From Pelagophyceae sp. CCMP2097 (Eukaryota; Sar; Pelagophyceae): DNA of 49,525 bases. Every line of letters begins with the position of its first letter. The first letter of the stretch is position 1. The stretch is from positions 194,015 to 243,539 of the forward strand of contig MU657204.1 of the NCBI GenBank assembly GCA_026770575.1. Reading direction: 5' to 3'. The notes under the pieces were generated by a model. The model saw nothing but the letters and a program-made list of their open reading frames with translations, made no database searches and was not told the DNA's origin. The position numbers and the translations under genes are program-made. Positions 30,501 through 42,500 of this stretch are shown piece after piece.

Positions 30501-33500
30501 GCGCTCGGGTGCACGCTGCTGCTCCGGGGGGAATCCAAGGCGGCGCTGCGCAAAGTGAAAACCGCGTCTTTGGCAAACCCGAAACCCAAACAGCAAAACG
30601 CTTCAAAAGCCCGCATTTGGGGGGTGCACGATCCGGGGCCGGCGTGGCGGCGCGAGGCGCGGGCGGCGTCGCACGATCCTTGTGGAGATGTTCATTTGGA
30701 CTGCGGGACCCGACGGCCCAAGACGGAAACTCTGCGGGCCGTTCAACGGACCTTGTTGGGACTTTGCCTCTTCGGCCCAGAGACGGCGGCGGTCCGACGG
30801 AGGCGCCATCTACGGAATTCGCCCCCGAGTGCGCTCCGCGGTGAGGCCCGGGCCACGAGTGCTGGATCCGAGGTCCCATGTTTGGTCCTCGAAAAATCAT
30901 CTGCCGCGGGCCGAAGACGGCCACGCGAGCGGTCGACGGTCCGACCTCAATGGCCCTCGAGGGATGTCTTCGGTCTTGGACGTGCGCTCCTCGACGGCTC
31001 CTCGACGATCCTCGAGAGACGTCTCGAGACCCTCAATGGCCAAACTCAATGGCCAAACGGCTGGGTCCTCGACGGTCCGACAAGGGTCCGACGACGGTCC
31101 CTTCGGGGCCCAAGACAGAGCCGGCGCGGGCACTCGACGCTCGATGGACGTCGACAGTGTCGACGGATCCGGGCTTGCCGAGGGATCCTCGACGATTTCG
31201 ACGGTCCTCGACGATTTCGAGGGTCTTTGCACTCTGGATCCTTGACGGAGGACTCTCGGGGCCCGATTTCGCCTCGAGTCGAGGGGCCAACTCGGTGGCC
31301 GGATCGGGCCTCTGCAGAGGCCACCAGACTGACGTCTCCGAGCCCGACAGACCCGAGGCCGCCGCGCCGCGCTTTGAGGCAGTCCATACTCGAAAATACC
31401 ATTCAAATGCCTAGGTCAAGCGCGTCGTGCGCTTCGCGCTCGCCGCCGCGCGCGCCGCCGCGCCGAAGACACGCGCAAGTCGGGACGGTTCGAACGGACC
31501 CGCCAGCAGAGGCCGCCGTCCTCGGGGCGTTTCCGGGGTGCCGGGGTGCATTCCCGGGGTGCATTCCCGGGGGATTGAATCGTATTTGAATCGTATTGTA
31601 CCGAAGCGCGCCGTATCTGGCGCCGTCCCCCAGGTACCACCTGCGCCTCGAGGTGGCCTACCTCCACGACAGCGGCGCGGAGCTGCCGGACGCGTCTCTC
31701 GCGCAAGAGGGCGAAAGCGGCGCACTGGTTCATTCCGACCTCCTGTCGTCTTCCCTGGCGGTGCGGTTCCGCGAGTCGTGCGATTCGGATTTGCCGGAGA
31801 CGACGGCCTTTGACCATCAGCAGCTGCTCGTGTCGACAGTTTGGATGGCCTCTTCGCAGTCCTCTTCGCAGTCGCAAAGCCAATGCTCCCCCGCCAGAGT
31901 CCAAACAATCCCGTTCTACACGCCCCAAGACGTCTGCCTCGGCAAGTTCCTCTTCGAGTCGCGCGGGCCGGCGTCCGAGAGGCATACCAAGGCCGGCGGA
32001 GACGACGGTGGCGAGTGCGCATTCGGCACTTTGGCTGCGGGAGAGGCGCGCACGCTCCCGTCTTGGGCACGGCGCTGGGATGCCGATGGCACCGCCCTCG
32101 AGCAAAGGTCGGAACCGTAAACGACGAGTCGGGACCGTCGAGCAACTAGGTGTTTTTCCACCGACTTCAAGTTGGCCGCCACGGAGCGCAAATCCGTCCA
32201 GCAGCTCTTTCACCACCGCCGAGGCCGGCTCACTTTCTCAGTCCTGAAATTAGAACCCGGTTTACCCAATCCTCTTGGCAACGTGGCGTCTTCGCCCAAA
32301 TCCACAGACTCCGCGACCCAACTTATGCAGCGGCAGCACGCGCACCTCGCGGCGGCGGTCAAGGAAGCGCTGGCCGACGTCGGACTGGTGGGTGGGGCGG
32401 CGGAAGCGGGCGACGACCGGCAGATCCTCATGTGGTCGTAACGGCGCAGCGTCTGCCGTCTGCGGAAACCCGGACCGGAGAAGACCCGGACCGGAGAAGA
32501 CCCGTCGACGGCGCGACGTCGTCGCAGGGCACGTGCGCCGGGGCGCTGCCGCGGGAGATGCCGCCCAAAGGCAAAGTTTAAAAATTAAATTGAGGAATGC
32601 CTCGGCATGTCAACGGAACAACCTTGGGCCTCCAAACCGCGCCGCGCCGCTCCACGCCCGTCTTCCCAGGTACTGCAAGCGCTGCGCGCGCATCGTGACG
32701 CCGCTGGCGGCACTGTCGGAGGAAAGTTGGAAGATGAGTTTCGGAAAATTCCTCGAAATCTCGTAAAACCCGCGTCGGCGACTTTTGCGTCGGCGACTTT
32801 TGCGTGGGAACCCCGAAAGGCTTGTGCGCGGATACCCAAAACGCCCCCCCCGAGCAAAACCCGGAGCGAAACGGCGCCTCGAGCGGCGCATGCGACGACG
32901 CCTCGAAATGGCCCCTTGAGACGGCCCCTCGAAGCGGCTCCTCGAAACGGCGCCTCGAGACGGCTCCTCGAAACGGCGCCTTTAGACGGCCCCTCGAAGC
33001 GGCGCCTCTATAGACGGCTCCTCGAGACGGCGCCTTTAGACGGCGCCTTTAGACGGCCCCTCGAGAGGGCACCTCGAAACGGCGCCTTTGGACGGCCCCT
33101 CAAGACGGACCTACGAAATGCCCCTCTCGCCAGCAACTCGAGACGGCCCCTCGAGGCGCCGTCTTGAGACGGCCTCTTGAAACGGCGCCTCGAGAAGGCC
33201 CCTCTCGCCGGCCCCTCAAGAGACTTCTATGTGGCCACTTGAGACGGTCACTCGAGACGGCGCCTCGAGGCGGGTCCTCGAAACGGCCACTCGAGACGGC
33301 CCCTCGCGAGAACCCACGAGACGGCCACCCGAGACGGCCATTCGAGAAGGCACCTTGAAACGGCCCCTCGAGGAGGGCCCCTCGAGAGGGCCCCTCGAAA
33401 CGGCGCCTTGAGGCGGCTTCTTTAGACGATCTCTCGAGACGGTCCCTATAGACGGCGCCTTAAGACGGCCCCTTGAGACGGCCACCTCGAAATGGCCCCT

Positions 33501-36500
33501 TGAGACGGCCCCTCGAAGCAGCGCCTCGAGACCCTCTCGCCGACCCCTCGAGACGCCCCCCTCGAAAAAGCCCCTCAGAAAAGACCCTTTAGACGGCCTT
33601 TCGAGACGGCCCCTCGAGACGGCCCCTCTCGCCAGCCCATCGAGAGGGCCCCTCGAGACAACGCCTTGAGATGGCCCCTCGATCAGGCCCCTCTCGCCGG
33701 CCCCTCGAGAAGGCCCCTCGAAACGGCGCCTCGAGACGGCGCCTCGACTGCGCCTCGACATGCCCCCTCTCGCTGGCCCCTCGAGAGGGCCCCTTGAAAC
33801 GGTCCCTTGAGCCGGCCCTTCGAGACGACCACTCGAGATGGCCCCTCGAGACGGCCCCTCGAGAAGGTCCCTTGAGACAGCCCTCGAAACGGTCTCTTGA
33901 GATGGCTTTTAAAGGCGCCTTAAAACGGTCCCTCGAGAAAGCCCCTCGAAATGGCCCCTTTAGACGGCTCCCTCGAGACGGCGCCTCGAAACGGCCCCTT
34001 GAGATGGCTATTCGAGACGGCCCTTCGAGACGGCCACTCGAGACGGCCACTCGAGACGGCCACACTAGAACGCATTTTGAAATGGCCACTCGAGACGGTC
34101 ACTCGAGACGGTCACTCGAGACGGCCACTCGAGAAAACCTTCGAGAGGCTCCCTCGAGACGGCCCCCTGAGACGGCTTCTATAGACGGCCCCTATAGATG
34201 GCCCCTTGAGACGGCGCCTAAAGACGGTCCCTCGAAGCCGCGCCTCGAGAAGACCTCTTCGAGGGCCCCTCGAGAGGGCCATTCGAGACGGCACCGTAAG
34301 ACGGCCATTCGAAGCAGCGCCTTGAGAGGGCCCCTCTCGCCGGCCATTGGAGACGGCCCCCTCATGGCGGCCCTTTGAAGAGAAAAAACTCGAAAGTATG
34401 GGTGGCGCTGTCATTTGTTTTGGACTTCCTGAAATGGCCATTGCACTGTAATTACAAGGTAAATGGGCATTTACCTGATATTTTTATGGTATTATGATGG
34501 TATTACAATGGAATGACGATGGAATTCCTGTAATTCCAGACCCCGAAATCAATTGCACTGTCATTGCCCATCCATACTCGAAAGGCCCCTCGAAAAAGGC
34601 CCCTCGAAAAAGGCCCCTCGAAAAAGGCCCCTCGAAAAAAGCTCTTCGAGAGGGCCGCTTCTTGGCAACTCTTCGAAACGTCGCTCGGGCCGATGCGCGC
34701 CTTTGGGAGGACGGCCGCTCGAAGAGGGCAGGTGGCTCGAATGCAGACTCGAGCAAGAATAGGTTTTACAACAAGTCCGCCCGGTGCCGCACGGGCGGCT
34801 GCGCGCACTGTGTGCGCGACGACCACGTCCGCTTCTTCGGCTGCGGCGCGCTGGCGGCGAGGATGGACTACGCCGAAGTGCAACCGTATGGGTTATGTGT
34901 CAAGGCCAGAGTCGAATTCAGGGCGAATTGTCTCCAAACGACGCAGAGGCCCTATTCGAGGCTCGATGCAGCAGCGCGGGTGCGGTGGCGGCTCGATGGG
35001 GCTCCCGGGGCGCCGGGGCGACGCACCGTACCGGGCGCTCTGCCGTAGAACGCGGTACGACGCCAGAAAGCGTCGTTTTCACAAGAGAAGAACTTTGTAG
35101 GTCCGCACGTGTCTGCCCTTTGACGCGGCCTTCCACGCGCGCGACGTTTCTCGGCGGCACGCCAAGCTGAAGGCTTTGAGCGTCGGCCTGTTGGATGCGT
35201 TTGGCGAAAAGAAATTCCAACTGGATTGCATAGTCGACGCCATCTTGGAGGCGGACAAGGGCCTCGAATCCGACGGCCCCGCGGCGGTTTCGGCGGTGGC
35301 GCCGCTGGTGCGGGAGTTGAACGCGGTGTCGCAGGAACTTCAAGCCTCGGCGAATTTATTTGAAAAGCAGTTCAGCGATGCCAAAGTCCGCGTCCGTTTG
35401 GCAAACGCCGTTGCCAACATTCGAAACTGGGGCCGCCCGATCTTTGCCCATCCTGGCGACGTCTGGCATGTCGGAAAGGGACCGTGCCGCGTGTTGACGG
35501 CGCCGCATCGGGAAAAGGGGGCGTCGTATCAGTGCCGCGAGGGGGGCGTCGTATCAGTGCCGCGTGGGACATTCTGGGGACGTTGCCGTGTGGGGCGAAT
35601 GCCGTATGGGCTCATGCAAGACCATCTTTTCCCGGGGGGGGCAGAGCGAGCTCTAGGCAGCTTCAAACGTCTGAGAATAAGGCCTCTGCGGAGGCCACGA
35701 GCAAGTGGCCCAAGACGGTCCCTCGAGGCGGCCCGTGGAGGCTTGGAGGCGGCCCCCTTCAAGGCGGCACCCTTGAAGGCGGGCCCCCTTCAAGACGGCC
35801 CCTCGAGACGGTTCCTCTCGACGGTCTATTCCGACGGCCCCTCGAGACGGTTCCTCTCGACAGCCTTCTTGACGGCCCCTCGAGACAGCTCTCCCAACGG
35901 TCCCTCTCGACGGTTCCGCTCGACAGCCCTGGAGACAGTCCCTCGAGGCGGTCTCTCGAGGCGGCTCTTTATGCAGTCCATCTCGAACGTCGCTCTCGAG
36001 GGTCCCTCGTTCCTCTCGACGGCCTTGGAGACGGTCGTCCCTTAGGAGGATCCTTTGACACGGCCCCACGAGGCGGCCCCACGAGGCGGTTCCTCGAGAC
36101 AGTCCTTGGAAGATGGTCCATCTCGACGTTGCATCTCGACGGTCACTCTCGCCGGTCCCTCGAGGTCCCTTTCGACGATTATTTTCGACGGTTCCTTCCG
36201 ACGGTTCCTTCCGACGGCCCCTCTCGACGGGCCCTTGCGACACTTCCTCTCGGGTCCTTGAACCGCCCCCCGGACGGGCCCTTGCAAGGCGACGTTGTAA
36301 GGCCTCTTGGAAGGACCCTTGCAAGCTGCCACGCAATGTTGGTCGCAATTTCCGGACGGCGCTTGCAAGGCCGCTGCAAGGCCTTTTTGACGGGCCCTAT
36401 CAAGCCCCCACGCACGGTGCCTTGCAAGGGACCTGACGGGGCCCATTCAAGGCTCCTCGCACGGGCCTTGGCAAGTGCATCACACGGGCGCTCTTTTGTG

Positions 36501-39500
36501 GCCTCTGACGGCCCCTCGTGCAGTGGCGGGCTTCTCGCGCGATGTCACAATCGAACGGGCTTGGGAGTGCCCTGCAAGGCCCCTCTTGCACGGGGCCCGA
36601 AGTCCGTCCCAAGACCCTGAGTGGACGGCCCCTCGCGAGGTCCCTCGCAAGGCGCCTTTCTTCGGGCCCTTGATAGGCGCACGGTCTCTCGCGCGGTCTT
36701 TGCAGGGCCCTTTGCCTCGGACGGCCCCAGTTGCGGCAGCAACGGGGCATTCCGGAGCCCAAAATTCGGCCCACGGGCGTTTTGACCGTCGGCCTAGGCC
36801 CGCGAGTCGGCGTCTCAGCACGACGCGGAGACGACTTACTTCGCCGGCGCCTTTCGCAGGGACGTCTACTGCCGCGCGACCAACTGGAACGCGCGCTTGG
36901 CCGTCGTGGGGGCAGCGCTGTCGGCGGTCCACGAACGGTGAGACGCCTTGTAAAAGCGTGCAAAACGAGGTCCTTCGGTGAAAACGACGCTGCCGCGCCT
37001 CGCAAACGCCCGATGCACGCTCGCAAGCGCCCGACGCACGCTCGCAGGTACCAGAGCCCGGTGCTCTACTCGAGCGCGCACGAGCCCTCGACGCGCGCCG
37101 CCGCCGCTGAACTGGCCTTTGCGGCCGCTCAACGGCCCCCTCCCGTGTCGCCTTGATGGGACCCACGTAGGTCGAATCCCAGACGGCCCACGGGGCCCCA
37201 GACGCCCCTGCTGCACATGGGATCCCACCAGGAGCAGGGGCGGGTTCGGGTTTGCCCTTCAACCCGCGGGTCGGGTTTGCTGAGTTTGCGCATTTTGGCC
37301 GACCCGGGTCTGGGACGTGCTGTGGCCCGAACCCGACCTCCCGAAGGCGGGTCGTTTTGCAAACCCGCGACTCCGAGGGCCCGTCCGAGCGACCGTCCGA
37401 GGGACCATCCGAGGACGAGGGCCCGTCCAGGGGACTTCGCAGAGGGGCCGCAGTCGAAGGGCCGGCAGCCGAGTGACCGTCCTTCTGGACCGTATTCGGG
37501 CCCGCCAATCACCGCGATTGTCACAGAGGGCCCGTTCTTGGGACCGTCAAAGTCAATGTCCAAAGGGACTGTCCAAGAGACTTCCCAAGCGATCATCCGA
37601 GGGACCGCCCGAGCCTCTCTAGGGGCCGTCTCAAGGCGCCGTTTCGAATGCCCATCGAAAGGCCCGTCTCAAGGGGTCGCCCGGTCAAGGGGTCGTCTCC
37701 AGGGGTCGTCCGTCTCCATGGGTCATTTCGAGGCACCGGTTCGAATGCCCATCGAAAGGGGCCGTCTCGAGGGACCGTCTCGAGGCACCATCTCGAGGGG
37801 CCGGCTTAAGGCGCCGTTTCGAATGGCCGTCTCCAGGGGCCGTATCAAGGCGCCGTATCAAGGCGCCGTTTCGAGTGGCCGTTTCGAGGCACCGTCTCGA
37901 GGGGCCGTCTCAAAGCGCCGTTTCGAACGACCGTCGAAAAGGCCGTCTCGAGGGGCCTTCTCGAAGCGCCGTCCCAAGGCGCCGTTTCAAGTGGCCGTCT
38001 CCAGGGGCCGTCTCCAGGGGCCGTCTCCAGGGGCCGTCTCAAGGAGCCGGAGATAGGAGCAACGGCGGGTTCGGGTTTGCCCTTCAACCCGCGGGTCGGG
38101 TTTGCCGGGTTTGCGCGTTGTGGCCTTGGCCGTCTTTGAGTGGGTCTGGCCGTGGCCCGAACGCGAACCCGACCCTTCGAAGACGGGTCAACCCGCGACC
38201 CAAAGCGGCACAAATGGAGCTAGCCGACCCGAATACCCCGTACCCCGTCCCTGCTCCTGAATCCCACGGTCCCGGTGGGCTTTGCTGATCTATCGCCCCG
38301 CGCAACAGGCTCGCCCAGATCCAAGAGGCGGTCCGGCCCCCCGCCTTGCACCGCGCCGGCGCGTCTGGCGGAGGGCCGCGGCTGGAGACGGAGGCGCCGG
38401 TCTTGGAGGCGGCGGTGGACAATTCGGATGCAAACGCCCAGCTCGACGACGACGAGTTCCGGCCTCGAAACACGCCCGAGACGCGCGCCATGGAGGCGGA
38501 GACGCCGCTGTCGGAAGTTTCGCAGGCCGACGATGAGACGGATACGTTGGAGGCTCCGTCGGGCGGCGGCGGCGCGCATTCGAATGCCGCGGATTTCGGA
38601 GTTTTGAGTATTCGAGGCTTGTCGACGGGTGCTTTATCGAGCGCCGCTTTATCGAGCGCCGGCGCTTTGTCCACAGCAGGCGACGAATGCTTCTACCAAA
38701 ACTCGCCAACGCAACTCTCTGCCCACGAGTCGAATTCGTCGTTCCAGGAGGAGGGCACCGAGGCCGTCGAAAGCGGCCTTTTGACAAATTCGTCGTTCCA
38801 GGAGAGCCGCGAGTCGTCGGATTCTGCCTTTGAGTCGCCGCCGCCGCCTCCGCTCTCGCAGAGCGTGTCTTCGCCGACGCAACCAACAAATCCGCTGGCG
38901 TCTTCAGCTCTAAGATCAATGGCGAGCTCGCCGACGATTTCCACCCGGCCGCTCTCGCCGTTGCGGGTGCACTCGCCGCCGCCGCCGCCGCCGCACCGTT
39001 CCGCGAAGCGGCCGGTTGCGCGGCGGTCGACGAAGCTCCAGTCGGCGTTTGCGCGGTACGTTGGAGACTCTCTCGATTTGAATCTTTGAGATTGTCGGTT
39101 TGAAAATTTGAATACTTGGTGGCCATTGTGGATGCGGCGCTAGGTTTATGGGCAAGGACGCGCCGGACGCGGACTTGTGGGCCGTGGACCTGCGCGAGAT
39201 TGAGGTGCGTCGGGTGGGGGACCACTCTTGGGATCCCCGGGTCCTGTTGGGATTTCCGGTTGGGGACCACTGCTGGGGACAACTCGTGAGCACCCCGAAC
39301 CCCCCGGCGACCAACCCGGACCGGGCAACCCCGTGAAATCAGGGCGGTCCTTTCTTGACGGATCCTCTCGAGATGGGACGGTCCCTCTCGAAAGTAGACG
39401 CCGTTCTCAAAATCGAGATTCTCGAATTGAGACAAACTGTTTGACGGAGTCGACGCGCCTCGATGCAAGCTTTCAAGATCCGTCAACTTGAGCTCCGCGG

Positions 39501-42500
39501 GCGGGGTCCGCGCTGAGAGAATCGCGCCCAAAGTTCAACGGAATGCCGTTTTAAATTTTGGCAATTTGACGGTCCCTCTCGAAAGGCCCTCGGAGGCGGT
39601 CCCTCTCAAATGTGGCCGACGCGGACCGAGACGGCAGAGGGCGGTCCCTTGTCGACCCTCGACGTGGTCTGGACGGTTTCTCTTGAGGGCTCCTCGATTC
39701 GGCCCCGGTCGAGAGGTGGACGAAGACTCTCGAAGCGGCCCCTTTCTCCGGACCGCGCCCTGACGGCCGACGCGGACATGGGAACGGCGGTCCTCGAACC
39801 TCTGCAAGGTCCCTCGAGACGGCCCCTCTGCAAGGTTCCTCGGGCAGGCCCTTGGAGTGTGCAACGGCCCCGACTCGACGGCTCCTCGAAACGGTCCATC
39901 TGCAAGGCCCCAAAGACAAGGTGCCTTCGAGAAACGGCCCCGATCTCTCTCGATGGGCCCTCGAGGCGGCCCCTCTGGACGGCCCCTAGACGATGCTTGT
40001 CCACGGTCCCTCTGGAGGGTGGCCAAGCCGGGAGATGGACCAGGGCCGCCCCTCCGGACGGCCCCTCTGGACACACCTCTGGACCGTCCAGCTCGGCGGG
40101 AAATGGAGGAATCCCTACAGGCCCTCAACAGAGCCAGCAGCTCCACCGGAGCGAGGTCCTCTATGCGGAAAAGGCGCGCCATCGTGGGTATTTTTGCGCT
40201 CCAAAGGCGCGGGTCTCGCACCTCCAAAGGCGCGTCGTCCCGGAGACGGAGGCAGGCGACCGTCAAAAGGGACCGTCGAGAGGGCCCGCCTCCGGGCCCG
40301 TCAACAGACCGTAGACGGATATTTTTTTTGGAACAGACCGTAGACGGATATTCTCTGGACCGTCGACGGCCGCTGAGGACGACCGCAAGTCATCGTCTCC
40401 GAGAACGCCTCTGGGGCCGCCTCCGGGCCCGTCTTCTGGGGCCGTCTCTGAAACGGTCTCTGGGACGGTCTCTGGTCCCGTCCTCCGAGACCGTCTCCGG
40501 GCCCGCCTCTGGGACCGTATTTCACGTCGTCGTCTCCGCGCCCGTCTCCGGGCCCGCCTCTGGGACCTTTGCGATGTCGTCTCCGGTGGTCTTTCTCCGG
40601 CGCTGGGACTCGCAAACCCGGCGCGGCCCCTTTCGACGCGGGCGCGACGTCGGGGTCGCCCCCCTTGACATCCGTCTCCGGGACCGCCTCCGGGCCCGCC
40701 TCCGGGACCGCCTCCGGGACAGTCGCCAGACCGACGACGGCCAGTCTCCGAGCCCGTCTCCGGGACCGTCGACGGATCGTCGAGGGACCGTTTCCTGGGC
40801 CGTTTCCGGACCATTTCTGGGCCGCAGAGGGGTTGTTTCCGGGACCGTCTGCGACCGTCCAAGGCCGCAGAGGGACCGTCTCCGGGACCGTCTCCGGGGC
40901 CGCCTCAAGAGCAGTCTCCGGGACCATGGACACACCGTCTCATGGACGATCTCCTGCCTCGTCCCCAGGACCGCCGATGGCGTCTCCGGGCCCGTCTCCG
41001 AGACCGCCTCCGGACCCGTGGAGCGTCTCCGGTGTCTTGATTCGCTCCCCTGTCGCGAGCCCTTTGATTCCAGCTGGGGACCGCCCCCAATCCGATGCCT
41101 TTCTAGACGGCGAGGGCGCGGCAGGGAGCGGGGAGCGGCCAGCGTGGGGCCACGCAGAATGACCGCCTCCGGGTCCGCCTCCGGGCCCGCCTCCGGTCCC
41201 GTCGACGGAGCGTCTCCAGGACCTTTTCTGGGCCCGTCTCTGGGCCCGTCAGAGGCCGCCTCGTCTCAGACAGTGCGGCGGCGGTCCGCGGGCCACTCGG
41301 AGGCGCGCGTGCGACGGCGCTGGGCGGCGTACGGACCCCGCCGTCGCAGGGACCGACGCTTGCTCGACGAGGCACGACGCGGGGGCTCTGCGAATCTGCG
41401 CGACGCGGAGGCCCGCGACGGCGTCGTACGGGGCGTCGACGGCCTCGCGTCGAGAGCTTGGTCCCGCCACGGTCCTCGATGCGGTCCTCGGAAACAGACC
41501 CTTCCAAGGTTTGCGAGTTGCGGTTCGGGTTTGCGAGTTGTGGTTCGGGCGGACCTCCGAGGACCGTGAACGGCCCCCGTACGGTCCTGCAAATGGACTC
41601 AGAGCAACCGTTGTACCGTTCGACGAGGGCCCCGTACGGAGACCCCGTGCTATCGTACGACGATGCGCCAATTCTGGACCCTCGAGGGGCCGACGCGGTC
41701 CTGCGGACTCTTGAAACGGATCTCTTGAAACGGTTCAGGCCTCAAATGACCCTACTCGGAGATGCTCTCCGGGGCGAGGACTGCACATACCCGATACAAA
41801 GAACCGCTCCCAACGGGTTCAAAGACTCTCCAAGGGTCCTCGATGCGGGCCAAACGGGCCCTCGAGGCGGGTTTCTGTATACGGTCCTTTTGGGGCCTGC
41901 ATGCGGACGTACGAGGATCCTTGTCCGTCCTGGACGGAGACGTCGCACGGGAGACGGGATATCCCCACGACAAACGTCGCACGGGGCGTCAAAGGACTGT
42001 AGACTCCAAACGGGCCTCTACAAGCTGCGCATGGGGCCTGTGCGGACCTACGAGGACAAGACGGACTCCGTGCAGACGATCCAATTCGGCGACCCGCGAC
42101 GGCGACGTTGTAATAGGCCGACGCGCCGCCCGAAAGGGCGCGAAGCCTGTCTCTTCGGGTCAAAGGGCTCGCGGTTGGACCCGCGACGGCGGTCCCCTGT
42201 GCGGGCCCGAGACACGGGGCCCCTCGAAGCCTTTATACGGTCCCTGGAGACGGACCCGAGACGATCCGGGACCCGATGCAGAGACCCGACACGGGACCTG
42301 ATATGGAGATGCGAGGGACCTCTCCTGCGGGGCCGGTTCCCGCCGGGCTCGTCGCGAGGGGCCCAACTAGGCCGGCCCGCCGCGTTTGGAAGTCGGCGGC
42401 CGCGGCGACGTCTTGCTGGCGTACGAGGTAACAATTTTTATTTATTCATTATCATTATATTATATTATATTGGAGTATTGGAATTCCTCTCGAATTTAAG

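Noticed and set aside
29503..30924. 473-codon minus-strand frame
   Set aside because: It is antisense to recognised FAB1 chaperonin-domain exons and intron repeats.
32880..34390. CRISPR-like array suggested by regular short repeats
   Set aside because: Units are 12-15 bp, degenerate, without spacers of constant length, and lie inside a eukaryotic intron. No cas-like gene is present.
36475..36981. 168-codon plus-strand frame before the FAB1 helical-linker exon
   Set aside because: It is in a different frame from the exon at 36819 and is repeat-derived, so it is not an upstream extension.
39857..41569. 570-codon plus-strand frame
   Set aside because: It lies in the largest FAB1 intron and consists of Arg/Pro/Gly/Ser translations of GACGG and CCGTCTC repeats.
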